NCBI GenBank assembly: GCA_029959295.1
Contig: JASCOH010000003.1
Span: forward strand, 310,001 to 374,000
Reading direction: 5' to 3'
DNA length: 64,000 nucleotides
Source of the DNA: Flavobacteriaceae bacterium PS02334
Lineage (GTDB): Bacteria > Bacteroidota > Bacteroidia > Flavobacteriales > Flavobacteriaceae
The position numbers and the translations under genes are program-made. Shown here in pieces: positions 1 to 9,868 of this stretch; the stretch's first letter is position 1, and each line of letters begins with the position of its first letter. The notes below the pieces were generated by a model, which worked only from the letters and a program-made list of their open reading frames with translations, searched no databases and was not told where the DNA came from.

Positions 1-1
1 C

Positions 2-577
2 AGCTGTTTTTATGGAGGTTGCGGCGTCGGAATCTTGAACTTTTATATCTTCATCATTCTTGCAGTTTTCATCAGCGGTCTGATGGTGGGAAGAACTCCT
101 GAGTTTTTAGGAAAGAAAATCGAAGCCCGAGAAATGAAAATTGCTATGCTAATTGCGTTGCTTCATCCGTTTTTGATATTGGTTGGAACTGCTTTATCGA
201 CTGGCTTTCCTGAACTTGGAGCAAGCACTTTGAACAATCCAGGATTCCACGGATTCAGTGAAATTTTATATGAATTCACTTCTTCTGCAGCAAATAACGG
301 AAGCGGTTTTGAAGGACTTGGCGACAACAATCCATGGTGGAATATTTCAACAGGAATCATTTTGTTACTTTCAAGATTTCTTCCAATCATCGGTCCAATT
401 GCCATCGCTGGAATTCTAGCTTCTAAAAAACACATTCCAGAAAGCGCAGGAACTTTAAAAACAGATACGTCAACTTTTGGACTAATGATTTTTGCCGTGA
501 TTTTTATTATAGCAGCGCTTTCATTCTTTCCTGCCTTGACATTGGGTCCGATTGCAGAATACTTCACTTTATATTAA
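2..577 (+). CDS. kdpA: KdpA, potassium-transporting ATPase K+-translocating subunit (3' part)
   Basis: Partial gene: the reading frame is open from the first bases of the window, so the TTG at 35 is internal and the true start lies upstream. The visible 191 residues are the C-terminal third of KdpA, the channel-like subunit of the high-affinity K+-importing P-type ATPase in the inner membrane. Recognisable are the GGCGVGILNFY segment, the FISGLMVGRTPEFLG block, and several hydrophobic helices. It ends 18 bases before kdpB, and the order kdpA-kdpB-kdpC is canonical, which makes the call secure. Family knowledge: KdpA carries the selectivity filter, while KdpB hydrolyses ATP. Confidence 0.96.
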   Translation, partial: SCFYGGCGVGILNFYIFIILAVFISGLMVGRTPEFLGKKIEAREMKIAMLIALLHPFLILVGTALSTGFPELGASTLNNPGFHGFSEILYEFTSSAANNGSGFEGLGDNNPWWNISTGIILLLSRFLPIIGPIAIAGILASKKHIPESAGTLKTDTSTFGLMIFAVIFIIAALSFFPALTLGPIAEYFTLY

Positions 578-595
578 TCTACTGATTTTCAATAT

Positions 596-2641
596 ATGAA
601 AACTCAAAATAAATCTTTGTTTCAAAAAGAGCTGATGCTTGAAGCATTTGTGCAATCTTTTCTGAAATTAAATCCGAAAACGCTTTTCCGAAATCCGATT
701 ATGTTTACAGTAGAAATCGGGACTGCCGTTATGCTTGCCGTTTGTATTTGGATATTGACTGGTGAAGAATCTCAAGGAAGTTTTGCTTACAACTTCACCG
801 TTTTTATCATTTTATTGTTTACGTTATTGTTTGCCAATTTTGCAGAAGCCATTGCCGAAGCTAGAGGAAAAGCGCAAGCCGACAGCCTGCGAAAAACCAG
901 AGAAGAAACACCAGCCAAGAAAATTTTTCCTGTTGGCGAAATGCGTGTCGATGAGATGCAGATCGTGCCTTCCTCTAGCCTAGTCAAAGGCGATGTTTTT
1001 ATTTGTGAAGCGGGCGATACGATTCCAACTGATGGTGAAATTATCGAAGGCTTGGCAACGATTGACGAAAGCGCGATTACGGGCGAAAGCGCTCCGGTAA
1101 TTCGAGAAGCTGGCGGTGACAAAAGCTCTGTAACTGGAGGAACAAAAGTACTTTCTGACAAAATTAAAGTCCAAGTTACAACAGAACCTGGAGAAAGTTT
1201 TCTAGACAAAATGATTGCTTTGGTGGAAGGTGCTTCCCGTCAGAAAACGCCGAATGAAATTGCTTTGACCATTTTATTGGCAGGATTTACGTTAGTGTTT
1301 GTAATTGTCTGCGTGACTTTGAAACCTTTTGCAGATTTTGCCCATGTAAATATTACAATCGCTGCCTTTATTTCCTTATTTGTATGCTTGATTCCTACAA
1401 CAATTGGTGGCCTTTTATCTGCTATTGGGATTGCCGGAATGGACAGAGCTTTACGTGCAAACGTAATTACAAAATCTGGAAAAGCGGTGGAAACTGCCGG
1501 AGACATTGATGTTTTGCTTTTAGACAAAACTGGAACAATTACGATAGGAAATAGAAAAGCTACTCATTTTTATCCTGCGGTTGATGTAACGGAAAGTGAT
1601 TTTATTAAAGCTTGCGTACTTTCTTCTTTGGCGGATGAAACTCCTGAAGGAAAGTCGATAATTGAATTGGCAGGAAAAGAAGTTGCAAAAAAGCTTTCTA
1701 TCGAAGGCGCTACTTTGATCAAATTTACGGCTGAAACCAGAAGCAGCGGGGTCAATCTCCCTAATGGAAAAAAGATTAGAAAAGGTGCTTTTGATTCTAT
1801 CCGAAAATTAAGCGAAAAAGCAGGAAATCCTTTTCCTCAAGATACTGCTGATAAAGTGACGGAGATTTCGAGCAATGGCGGAACGCCTTTGGTGGTATCA
1901 GAAAATGATATCGTTTTAGGCGTAATTGAATTGCAAGATATCATCAAACCCGGAATTCAGGAACGTTTCGAGAGACTTCGAAAAATGGGTGTAAAAACCG
2001 TAATGGTTACAGGAGACAATCCGTTGACAGCCAAATTCATTGCAGAAAAAGCAGGCGTTGACGACTTTATCGCTGAAGCAAAACCTGAAGATAAAATGAA
2101 TTATATCAAGGAAGAGCAAATGCGTGGCAAGCTTGTCGCAATGATGGGCGACGGAACAAATGACGCACCGGCTTTAGCACAAGCAGATGTCGGCGTTGCG
2201 ATGAACAGCGGTACTCAAGCGGCAAAAGAAGCTGGAAATATGGTTGATTTAGACAATGATCCTACAAAATTAATTGAGATTGTAGAAATCGGAAAACAGC
2301 TTTTAATGACCCGCGGCACGCTGACCACTTTCAGTATTGCCAATGACGTTGCCAAATATTTTGCCATCATTCCTGCCCTATTTATCACTGCCATTCCAGC
2401 TTTACAAGGTTTAAACGTGATGCATTTGCACAGTCCGGAAAGCGCGATTTTATCTGCCGTAATTTTTAATGCAATCGTGATTCCGTTTTTGATTCCATTG
2501 GCTTTAAAAGGGGTAGCTTACAAACCAATTGGAGCTTCGGCTTTGTTGAGAAGAAACCTTTTATACTATGGTTTGGGGGGGATTATTGTTCCTTTCATCG
2601 GAATAAAATTGATTGATTTACTAGTTACCATATTTATCTAA
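596..2641 (+). CDS. kdpB: KdpB, potassium-transporting P-type ATPase catalytic subunit
   Basis: The 681-residue protein has the full length of KdpB. It shows the P-type ATPase signatures in order: TGES in the actuator domain (about residue 162), DKTGT with the phosphorylated aspartate at D310, and the hinge [10 protein letters not shown] near residue 518. Hydrophobic membrane segments lie near residues 35-90, 220-290 and 575-680. It couples ATP hydrolysis to K+ import through KdpA. The ATG start is 18 bases after the kdpA stop, and kdpC begins 12 bases downstream, consistent with one operon. No key residue is missing. Confidence 0.98.
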   Translation: MKTQNKSLFQKELMLEAFVQSFLKLNPKTLFRNPIMFTVEIGTAVMLAVCIWILTGEESQGSFAYNFTVFIILLFTLLFANFAEAIAEARGKAQADSLRKTREETPAKKIFPVGEMRVDEMQIVPSSSLVKGDVFICEAGDTIPTDGEIIEGLATIDESAITGESAPVIREAGGDKSSVTGGTKVLSDKIKVQVTTEPGESFLDKMIALVEGASRQKTPNEIALTILLAGFTLVFVIVCVTLKPFADFAHVNITIAAFISLFVCLIPTTIGGLLSAIGIAGMDRALRANVITKSGKAVETAGDIDVLLLDKTGTITIGNRKATHFYPAVDVTESDFIKACVLSSLADETPEGKSIIELAGKEVAKKLSIEGATLIKFTAETRSSGVNLPNGKKIRKGAFDSIRKLSEKAGNPFPQDTADKVTEISSNGGTPLVVSENDIVLGVIELQDIIKPGIQERFERLRKMGVKTVMVTGDNPLTAKFIAEKAGVDDFIAEAKPEDKMNYIKEEQMRGKLVAMMGDGTNDAPALAQADVGVAMNSGTQAAKEAGNMVDLDNDPTKLIEIVEIGKQLLMTRGTLTTFSIANDVAKYFAIIPALFITAIPALQGLNVMHLHSPESAILSAVIFNAIVIPFLIPLALKGVAYKPIGASALLRRNLLYYGLGGIIVPFIGIKLIDLLVTIFI

Positions 2642-2653
2642 ATAGCTTAAAAA

Positions 2654-3211
2654 ATGAAAAATATTTTTATATCTCTGAAACTTACGGCTATCTGCATTGT
2701 ATGTTTTTCAGGACTTTACACAGCAATTGTTTATGGAATTGCACAAGTTTCTCCAAACAGAGGAAAAGGAATTTCCGTAGAACAAGATGGCAAAAAATAC
2801 CTTAAAAACATCGGGCAATCTTTTACGGATAACAAGTATTTCAATTCTCGTCCGTCGGCTGTGGCTTACAATGCTGCAGGTTCTGGAGGAAGCAACAAAG
2901 GGCCGAGCAATGCTGAATATTTAGCAGAAGTGCAACAACGAATTGATACTTTTTTGATCCAAAATCCTGACGTGAAGAAAAGTGAAATTCCAGCAGATTT
3001 GGTTACGGCAAGTGGCAGCGGTTTAGATCCGAATATTTCTGTCGAAGGTGCAAAAGTTCAAATAAAACGTATTGCAAAAGCTAGAAATATAGACGAAAAA
3101 GAACTTGAGAACCTAATTGCTTCAAATATCGAAAAACCGCTTTTAGGAGTATTCGGACCAGAAAAAATAAATGTATTGCAGTTAAATCTTGCCTTAGACA
3201 ATTTAAAATAA
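2654..3211 (+). CDS. kdpC: KdpC, K(+)-transporting ATPase subunit C
   Basis: The 185-residue protein has one N-terminal membrane helix (about residues 5-28) followed by a soluble periplasmic domain, the standard KdpC layout. The motifs SRPS (in YFNSRPSAV), GSGLDP and ISVEGAKVQ, together with the arginine-rich IKRIAKARN helix, are family hallmarks. KdpC stabilises the KdpAB complex and raises its ATP affinity. It sits 12 bases after kdpB and 24 bases before the porin gene, so it should be co-transcribed with both. Confidence 0.97.
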   Translation: MKNIFISLKLTAICIVCFSGLYTAIVYGIAQVSPNRGKGISVEQDGKKYLKNIGQSFTDNKYFNSRPSAVAYNAAGSGGSNKGPSNAEYLAEVQQRIDTFLIQNPDVKKSEIPADLVTASGSGLDPNISVEGAKVQIKRIAKARNIDEKELENLIASNIEKPLLGVFGPEKINVLQLNLALDNLK

Positions 3212-3235
3212 ACCATTATTTACTATCAATTTCTT

Positions 3236-4615
3236 ATGAAAACAATCAAAACAGTAGCGTTATTACTACTTTCTGCTTGCAGTTTAAATGCGCAAACAGA
3301 CACAATCAAGAAAAAAATTCCGTTTGAAAACATGGATCTTACTTGGGTAAACGGCCAAAATCGCCAGAAGAATTTTCCTCTGACATTGAAAGATGCTGAC
3401 GGAGAAACTATCCTGACAGGCGTTACTTATTTAGATACTTATTACAACTATAATTTTGCAAATCCTGCAGACAATACGCAGACAATTTCTTCCACAATTG
3501 GCCGTCACAATGAGTTTACGCTAAACTTAGCTAGCGTTGGCTTAGAGACAAATTATAAAAATATCATTGGCCGAGTTTGGCTTCAATTTGGTCAAATGGG
3601 TTCGATTGTCAATGATTTAGATGGCTCTGTTTATCGTGGCAGAAATACGAATATCAACAATTTGAAGTATGTCCGTGAAGCTGCAGCTGGTTATCATTTT
3701 GACAAATGGTATGGAATTAATGTGGAAATGGGGATTTTTATGAGCTACATCGGTTTGGAAAGTTATGTGACGCAAGAAAACTGGAATTACCAACGAAGCA
3801 TGCTTTGCGACTTCACTCCTTTTTACTTTTCTGGAGCTAGAGTACAAATTCATCCAACAAAAAATCTTCGTACAGAAATTTGGCTTTTGAACGGCTGGCA
3901 GACTTACAACAGTTTTAGCAAAAGTCCTGGTTTGGGAAGTTCAACATATTATCGCCCAAGCGAAGATTTACAACTTGTTGCGAATTTTTACGTAGGTAGA
4001 GATACTCAAAATCCAGATACTTTGGGACATCAATCTAACAGAGTTCGTTTTCACCATGACAACAGTATTGTGGCGAGATATTATAAAAATCCTACCTCAA
4101 AAGGAATTTCCCAAATGGCTTTCAGCTTGAATTCGCATTATGGATTTCAAAGCAATAACGAAAATAATGACGAATTAAAAGCGTCTCAAAACTTTATGCT
4201 TGGAACTTCATTTGCCAACAGAATCTGGTTCAATAAAAACAAATTGGCTTTGACTTTACGTGGCGATTACATGACAAATCAATCAGTTGTGAATGGTGTG
4301 AATACTTCACCTTATTTGGCTTTTACTCCTGCTGTTACCGGCGATATTCCTAATAATTATGACAATGCGCTTGCAAATGGTGAAAAATTAAGATTGTTTC
4401 AATTCACTTCGACTTTTGACATTATGCCGAATGATTATGTGACTTTTAGATTGGAATATGGCTACAGAAATTCAAGCATTCCTTACTTCACAAGTTCACA
4501 AGGAACGACTTCGCCAAGCGGATGGACAAACGGTCCGACTGGAGAATTGCCTTGGGCTGCTGAATTGAAAAAAGACGAACACCGAGTTACATTGGCTGTT
4601 AATTTTAGATTATAA
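3236..4615 (+). CDS. Outer-membrane beta-barrel porin of the kdp operon
   Basis: The 459-residue protein starts with a signal peptide (about 19 residues ending LNAQ) and then consists of alternating amphipathic strands rich in Tyr, Trp, Phe and Asn. It ends in an aromatic-containing final strand (VTLAVNFRL), as beta-barrels do. It resembles the OmpL-like 'beta-barrel porin 2' family of Bacteroidota. Its position between kdpC (24-base gap) and the KdpD-like sensor (3-base gap) suggests that it lets K+ through the outer membrane when K+ is scarce. That role is inference from context; the family is recalled from general sequence character rather than a search. Confidence 0.8.
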   Translation: MKTIKTVALLLLSACSLNAQTDTIKKKIPFENMDLTWVNGQNRQKNFPLTLKDADGETILTGVTYLDTYYNYNFANPADNTQTISSTIGRHNEFTLNLASVGLETNYKNIIGRVWLQFGQMGSIVNDLDGSVYRGRNTNINNLKYVREAAAGYHFDKWYGINVEMGIFMSYIGLESYVTQENWNYQRSMLCDFTPFYFSGARVQIHPTKNLRTEIWLLNGWQTYNSFSKSPGLGSSTYYRPSEDLQLVANFYVGRDTQNPDTLGHQSNRVRFHHDNSIVARYYKNPTSKGISQMAFSLNSHYGFQSNNENNDELKASQNFMLGTSFANRIWFNKNKLALTLRGDYMTNQSVVNGVNTSPYLAFTPAVTGDIPNNYDNALANGEKLRLFQFTSTFDIMPNDYVTFRLEYGYRNSSIPYFTSSQGTTSPSGWTNGPTGELPWAAELKKDEHRVTLAVNFRL

Positions 4616-4618
4616 TAC

Positions 4619-5749
4619 GTGGATATCGAAAGAGACAATAATGTAAAGCAGTTTCTAAATCTGATCCAAAAATCAAGAAGAGGAAAGTTTAAAGTCTACA
4701 TCGGCATGAGTGCCGGTGTGGGCAAAACTTTTCGCATGCTCCAGGAAGCGCATTCTTTATTGAAAAACGGAATCGATATTAAAATCGGCTTCATTGAAAC
4801 ACACAATCGAAAAGAAACGCATGATTTGTTGGAAGGTTTGCCAATAATTCCGCGTAGAAAATTATTTTACAAAGGAAAAGAATTGGAAGAAATGGACGTT
4901 CAGGCGATTATAAGTTTGCGTCCCGAAGTCGTGATTATCGACGAATTAGCACATACCAACATCGAAGGAAGCAAGAATGAAAAACGCTGGCAAGATGTGA
5001 TGGAAATCATCGAAGCGGGAATAAATGTCATCAGCGCCGTGAATATCCAGCATATTGAAAGCCTGAATGAAGAAGTAAAATATATTACCGGAGTTGAAGT
5101 CAAAGAACGAATTCCAGACAGTGTTTTGGCACAGGCCGATGAAGTCGTAAATATCGATTTGACAGCTGATGAATTGATTTCCAGATTAAAAGAAGGAAAA
5201 ATCTACAAAGCCGATAAGATCGAAATGGCTTTAAAAAATTTCTTTAAAAGCGAACATATTCTGCAATTGCGAGAATTATCTTTGAAGGAAGTTGCCAGCC
5301 AAGTCGAGCGAAAAGTGGAAATTGAAGTTCCGAAAAATAAGAGCGCTCGTCATGAAAAATTTATGGCTTGCATAAGCAGTAATGAAAAAACAGCCAAAAA
5401 AGTCATCCGGAAAACGGCACGATTAGCCAATTATTACAACAGCAGCAAATGGTATGTTTTATATGTGCAACTGCCTCACGAAAGTGCTGATAAAATCGCT
5501 TTGGACAAACAGCGCCACCTGATTAATAATTTTAAATTGGCCACAGAATTAGGCGCAGAAGTAATTAAAATTGAGCATACAAAAATCGCAAAAGCAATCA
5601 TTGAACAAGCCGAAAATAAAGGCATCACGACAATTTGCATCGGAAAACCAAGAATGAATCTTTTCAAAATCATTCTTTCCACAAATGTTTTTAAGGAATT
5701 ATTAAATAAGCTATCTTCGAGTGAAATTGATTTGATCATTTTGAGTTGA
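4619..5749 (+). CDS. kdpD: KdpD sensory half (KdpD-type P-loop domain plus USP domain), no kinase
   Basis: The 376-residue protein matches only the N-terminal cytoplasmic part of KdpD. A P-loop GMSAGVGKT lies at residues 29-37, a Walker-B-like VVIIDELAHTN near 103-113, and a universal-stress-protein fold from about 250 to the end. The four-helix membrane region, DHp and ATPase domains of a full KdpD (about 900 residues) are absent. The frame starts at a GTG three bases after the porin stop. The next genes are a four-helix-bundle protein and a separate histidine kinase, so sensing and catalysis are apparently split. I see no frameshift joining the two. The usual role is sensing intracellular K+ and ATP and controlling kdp transcription. 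Confidence 0.9.
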   Translation: MDIERDNNVKQFLNLIQKSRRGKFKVYIGMSAGVGKTFRMLQEAHSLLKNGIDIKIGFIETHNRKETHDLLEGLPIIPRRKLFYKGKELEEMDVQAIISLRPEVVIIDELAHTNIEGSKNEKRWQDVMEIIEAGINVISAVNIQHIESLNEEVKYITGVEVKERIPDSVLAQADEVVNIDLTADELISRLKEGKIYKADKIEMALKNFFKSEHILQLRELSLKEVASQVERKVEIEVPKNKSARHEKFMACISSNEKTAKKVIRKTARLANYYNSSKWYVLYVQLPHESADKIALDKQRHLINNFKLATELGAEVIKIEHTKIAKAIIEQAENKGITTICIGKPRMNLFKIILSTNVFKELLNKLSSSEIDLIILS

Positions 5750-5769
5750 TAGCTTAATCAAAATAAAAA

Positions 5770-6132
5770 ATGATTAGCAATACCAACATAAAAGAACTAT
5801 CCTTTAATTTTGCAGTAAAAATTATAGGCGTGTACCAACATATTTCAGAAACAAAAAAAGATTTTTTGCTATCAAAACAGTTGGTAAAAAGTGCGACTTC
5901 CATTGGAGCGTGCATTAATGAAGCCGTTTTGGGAATATCAAATAAAGATTTCCTGCAACACATGAACGAGGCTTTGAGGGATTCTCAAGAGACTGAATAC
6001 TGGCTGCGTCTTTTATACAAAACAAATTATCTGTCAGAAAAAGAATTTAAAAGCATCTATAACGAAAGCGTCGAATTGATAAAAATGCTTTCGTCGATTA
6101 TTGAAAATTCAAAAGTAAAACCGCAATTATAA
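5770..6132 (+). CDS. Four-helix-bundle protein (23S rRNA-intervening-sequence/S23 type)
   Basis: This 120-residue, entirely helical protein carries the signature of the four-helix-bundle / 'S23' family: SKQLVKSATSIGACINEA followed by a stretch with ALRDSQETEYWLRLL. Family members are found inside rRNA intervening sequences and also as free-standing genes of unknown function. Here it stands between the sensory half of KdpD (20 bases upstream) and a histidine kinase (10 bases downstream), all in the same direction, so it is probably expressed with the kdp operon. Whether it takes part in K+ signalling cannot be told from the sequence. Confidence 0.85.
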   Translation: MISNTNIKELSFNFAVKIIGVYQHISETKKDFLLSKQLVKSATSIGACINEAVLGISNKDFLQHMNEALRDSQETEYWLRLLYKTNYLSEKEFKSIYNESVELIKMLSSIIENSKVKPQL

Positions 6133-6142
6133 AATATCAGTT

Positions 6143-7888
6143 TTGAAAATTAAAGCAAAATTAAGACTTGGAATTGGATTATTATTCTCCTTGATTGTAA
6201 TCCTTGTGGCACTTGCAGTTAGACAAGTTCATGTCATTGCTGAAGACACGGAAAATATCCTTGTCGCCAATTACAACTCGCTGGATTATTCCCGAAACAT
6301 GCTGAAAGAGCTTGACAAAATTGAAACTGAAAATCAAAGTTTTGATAATTTCGACAAGTTTTTAAAATTGCAGACTTCAAATATTACTGAAATCGGGGAA
6401 ACTGAATTGACTCAAAACCTTATGGAAGACGTAAAGGCTTTTGAACAGAATCCGCAAAATAAAATACATACAAGCCAGATCAGAAAAGACCTGAACGACA
6501 TCATGAAACTCAATATGGATGCTATCCAAAGGAAAAGTATTGTGGCAAAAAACTCTGCAGAAAGCGGTATTTTCTGGATTTCGATTACGGGTCTGACTTG
6601 CTTTATAATCGCTTTTACTTTGCTGATAAATCTTCCGAGCGACATTGCGAATCCGATTAGAGATTTGACGGAAAGCATCCGCCAGATTGCGGCTAAAAAT
6701 TATTCGCAAAGAGTCAATTTTGAAACCAATGATGAGTTTGGAAATCTTGCCAAATCCTTCAATACGATGGCAGAAAAGCTTCAGGAATACAGCGACAGCA
6801 ATATTGACAAACTGATGATGGAGAAAAAGCGCATCGAGACGTTGATCAATAATATGCGGGATCCGGCAATCGGACTTGATGAAAATGACAAGATTCTTTT
6901 TGCCAATGAAGAAGCTTTGAAAATTTCAGGATTGAAATCTACAGATATTATTGGAAAACCTGCGAATGAAGTGGCGCTTTCCAATGATTTGGTGCGTTCG
7001 CTGCTCCAGCATTTGGTGGATGGAAATACAGAAAAAAATCAGGAAACGCTTAAAATCTACGCAGACAACAAAGAAAGTTATTTTGAAAAACAAGTTGTTC
7101 CGATAGTCATTTTGCCTACGGGCGAAGAAGAAAAAAAGGAAATTGGTTCGTTCATAATTCTTCGAAATGTGACCGCTTACAAAGAGTTAGATTTTGCAAA
7201 AACCAACTTTATAGCAATGGTTTCGCATGAATTTAAAACGCCGATTGCTTCAATGAAAATGAGCCTGCAATTGCTTGAAAATGAAAACATCGGAAACTTG
7301 AATACGGAGCAAAAACAATTGGTTTCCAGCATAAAAGACGATGCCAAAAGATTGCTTCGAACTACGGGAGAATTGCTGAATATCACGCAAGTAGAAACTG
7401 GAAAAACACAATTGAAAACAGAAAGTTTTGATGTAAAAGATAGTATTTCTGAAGCTTTAGAAGCTACAAAAAATTTAGCCGAACAAAAAAATATTTCAGT
7501 TAAAGTAAAACTTGATGAAAATCTTCCTAAAATCATAGCAGACAGAGAAAAAACGACTTGGGTAATTTCTAATTTAGTTTCAAATGCCATCCGTTATTCT
7601 TATGAAAATTCAGCCGTAGAAATTACTTCGGAAGAAAAAAATGATTTCCTTCAAATAAAAGTAAAAGACAACGGAATGGGCATTTCTCCTCAATATAAAA
7701 ATAAAATCTTCGATAAATATTTCAGAATTCCAGGCTCTGAAAAAGAAGGAACCGGTTTGGGATTAGCGATCAGCAAAGAATTTATCGAAGTAATGGGAGG
7801 AACAATTTTGGTGGAAAGCGAACTAGGTTTTGGAAGTGAATTTTCTATAAAATTGCCCATACAAATTTTGGATATAAGTCATTTTTAA
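6143..7888 (+). CDS. Membrane sensor histidine kinase (HAMP-PAS-HisKA-HATPase) of the kdp operon
   Basis: The 581-residue protein begins at a TTG, which is preferred because it retains the N-terminal membrane helix (about residues 8-28) and the next in-frame ATG would remove it. Then follow a periplasmic segment, a second helix near 147-170, a HAMP linker (about 170-222), a PAS domain (about 230-335), an H-box VSHEFKTP with the phosphorylated histidine at H362, an N-box NLVSNAIRYSY, and G-boxes DNGMGI and GTGLGLAI. It lies 10 bases after the four-helix-bundle gene and probably provides the kinase activity missing from the KdpD fragment. Its partner response regulator is not in the window and may lie upstream of kdpA. 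Confidence 0.92.
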   Translation: MKIKAKLRLGIGLLFSLIVILVALAVRQVHVIAEDTENILVANYNSLDYSRNMLKELDKIETENQSFDNFDKFLKLQTSNITEIGETELTQNLMEDVKAFEQNPQNKIHTSQIRKDLNDIMKLNMDAIQRKSIVAKNSAESGIFWISITGLTCFIIAFTLLINLPSDIANPIRDLTESIRQIAAKNYSQRVNFETNDEFGNLAKSFNTMAEKLQEYSDSNIDKLMMEKKRIETLINNMRDPAIGLDENDKILFANEEALKISGLKSTDIIGKPANEVALSNDLVRSLLQHLVDGNTEKNQETLKIYADNKESYFEKQVVPIVILPTGEEEKKEIGSFIILRNVTAYKELDFAKTNFIAMVSHEFKTPIASMKMSLQLLENENIGNLNTEQKQLVSSIKDDAKRLLRTTGELLNITQVETGKTQLKTESFDVKDSISEALEATKNLAEQKNISVKVKLDENLPKIIADREKTTWVISNLVSNAIRYSYENSAVEITSEEKNDFLQIKVKDNGMGISPQYKNKIFDKYFRIPGSEKEGTGLGLAISKEFIEVMGGTILVESELGFGSEFSIKLPIQILDISHF

Positions 7889-7909
7889 TACATTTAATAA
7901 AACGTTACT

Positions 7910-9628
7910 TTAATTAATTATAATTTTTCTAGACTCATGAATTCCTTCTTTTTGAATGTCCAAAAGATAAGTTCCTCTTTCTAAATGCAGCTTGATTTGA
8001 TTTGTAAGCAAAGTAAATTCTTCAACTTTTTGACCCAATAGATTAAATACGACACACTTTGCTCCTGCTAAATTTTCTAGATTTGAAATTGAAAAACTTC
8101 CGTTGGATGGATTAGGAAAAATTTTAAATTCACTCTTCAAATTTTCACTGACACCAAGTGGCAGAGAAAGTTTCAGCATATAAAAATCTCTTGAATCGTT
8201 CAAAGATGTTTTTTCATAGACGCCATTTTCTGTTTGGAAATTAGAAGTTCCTGTGAAATAGCCACCATTATAAATATTGCCTAAACCGTCGATTGCCATT
8301 GCAATTCCTCCTTGATCTTTAGTTCCCTTAATGCTTTTTACCCAAGAAAAATTTCCATTCGGACTTAGTTTTAAGATAAAAGCGTCAGTATTATCTGTGT
8401 CTCCAGAAGCGTTGAGAACCGCTAAGGCGCCTCCAATATTAAAATCAGCACTTCCTGTAAACTGTCCTGTTGCATAGATATTATTTGAGGAATCGACAAC
8501 AATATTAGCTACATTATCAGCAGACAATCCTCCAAAATTTTTGGCCCAAAGAAAATTTCCTGAATTATCTAATTTCGCCACAAATATATCTGTATTTCCC
8601 TGACAAATAATATTTTGGACATTTGAACTGGGATCAAAATCTACTGTGCCATTGAACGTTCCGGCAACGATTACATTATTTGAAGAATCAATCGCAAGTG
8701 ATTTTCCATTATCAAAATTAGTTCCGCTAAAACTTTTTGCCCACAAAAGATTTCCATTGCTATCTAATTTTGTTACAAAAACATCTGGAAGTCCAGAATC
8801 TCCGGCAGCGGTTAATTGCATTACGCCTGAATTTGGATCAAAATCTATGGTATTGCTAAAACTTCCCGTAAAATATACATTTCCGGAAGCATCTGTTTTT
8901 ATAGCTTCTGCATTATTATATCCTATACTTGTAAAAGATTTTGCCCATAAAAAACTCCCATCACTGTCCAATTTCAGCACATAGATATCAGGCGTTCCAG
9001 AAGGTCCGGAAGCCGATAAGTTAAAAACGCCGCTGCCTGGATCAAAATCAACCGTATTATTGAAATGACCAGTTATGTAAACCTTCCCAGAATTATCGAC
9101 AGTAACAGCGGTTGCATTATCATCGCCAATTCCCCCGACTTTCTTCGCCCATATAAAGTTTCCGTTGCTGTCGAGTTTAGAAATACTTATGTCAAAACTA
9201 TAATATGGACCGCTTAAGGTAGAAGTCAAATTAGATGTTCCTGCTCCTGGGTTAAAATTTACAGTTCCCATAAAATTTCCTACAGAATATACATTTTTCT
9301 GAGAATCAGTAGCAATGCCTAAATTAAAATTATCCATTGCTCCGCCAAATTTCTTTGCCCAAACTAAGCTTCCTGAGGAATTCATTTTTGCAATAAATGT
9401 ATCAGAACTACCCGTACTTTCTAAATTAGCAACAGTTTGACTAGGGTCAAGATCAATTGTAAACATAAAAGCACCAGTAATCAATACATCATTTGAATTG
9501 TCAATCGCAAGCCCTTGCAGATTATCAAAATAAGAACTTCCAAAAGTTAAGACTGAGTTAAAGGCTGGTTCTTGTGAAAAACCTTTTATAGAGAATAAGA
9601 AAACAACAAAAAGTAAAGATTTATTCAT
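7910..9628 (-). CDS. Secreted repeat protein with T9SS type A sorting domain
   Basis: The 572-residue protein has a signal peptide (about 18 residues ending KGFSQ) and then six to seven repeats of about 65 residues. Each repeat combines a D-N-V-Y-x-T-G-x-F segment, a VDFDP turn and a G-N-F-x-W-A-K segment, the SBBP-type pattern expected to fold into a beta-propeller. The C-terminal 75 residues (from FKIFPNPSNGSF) are a type A type IX secretion sorting domain, so the protein should be exported to the cell surface or medium. It stands alone, convergent with the kinase gene (21 bases between stops). The ligand or substrate is unknown. Confidence 0.93.
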   Translation of the reverse strand: MNKSLLFVVFLFSIKGFSQEPAFNSVLTFGSSYFDNLQGLAIDNSNDVLITGAFMFTIDLDPSQTVANLESTGSSDTFIAKMNSSGSLVWAKKFGGAMDNFNLGIATDSQKNVYSVGNFMGTVNFNPGAGTSNLTSTLSGPYYSFDISISKLDSNGNFIWAKKVGGIGDDNATAVTVDNSGKVYITGHFNNTVDFDPGSGVFNLSASGPSGTPDIYVLKLDSDGSFLWAKSFTSIGYNNAEAIKTDASGNVYFTGSFSNTIDFDPNSGVMQLTAAGDSGLPDVFVTKLDSNGNLLWAKSFSGTNFDNGKSLAIDSSNNVIVAGTFNGTVDFDPSSNVQNIICQGNTDIFVAKLDNSGNFLWAKNFGGLSADNVANIVVDSSNNIYATGQFTGSADFNIGGALAVLNASGDTDNTDAFILKLSPNGNFSWVKSIKGTKDQGGIAMAIDGLGNIYNGGYFTGTSNFQTENGVYEKTSLNDSRDFYMLKLSLPLGVSENLKSEFKIFPNPSNGSFSISNLENLAGAKCVVFNLLGQKVEEFTLLTNQIKLHLERGTYLLDIQKEGIHESRKIIIN

Positions 9629-9868
9629 AATAATATTTTAAGAGTAGACAATTATTTTATAAAATTATCTGGAAAATTAAAAAATTATTTCGAATATGAT
9701 AATATAAATTTTTATAATATTTTAAGACTTATACTACATCTCACAAAAAAAACAATTTATGTTACAGCGATAAATAAACCAATTTGTACATTTACAGATT
9801 AAATTTTGGATCAAAAATTGAAAATCAATCAGCGGTTCATTACTTATAACTCTTAATTTATAACTAAG
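9629..9868. other. AT-rich divergent intergenic region
   Basis: This 240-base stretch lies between the divergently transcribed T9SS protein gene and panB and must hold promoters for both. It is very AT-rich. A TTTG at 9783-9786 and a near-match to the Bacteroidota -7 box around 9800-9808 (one base too long) lie before panB, but neither is convincing. I see no ORF, RNA gene or strong hairpin. Confidence 0.4.

Noticed and set aside
4619-7888. A frameshifted full-length KdpD gene
   Set aside because: The KdpD-like gene stops after a complete USP domain; the kinase further on has its own membrane helices, HAMP and PAS domains unlike KdpD's C-terminus, and a third gene lies between.
7910-9628. 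CRISPR-like or DNA-level repeats in the T9SS gene
   Set aside because: The periodicity of about 195 bases encodes diverged protein repeats (VDFDP and WAK segments) within one open frame, not identical DNA repeats with spacers.
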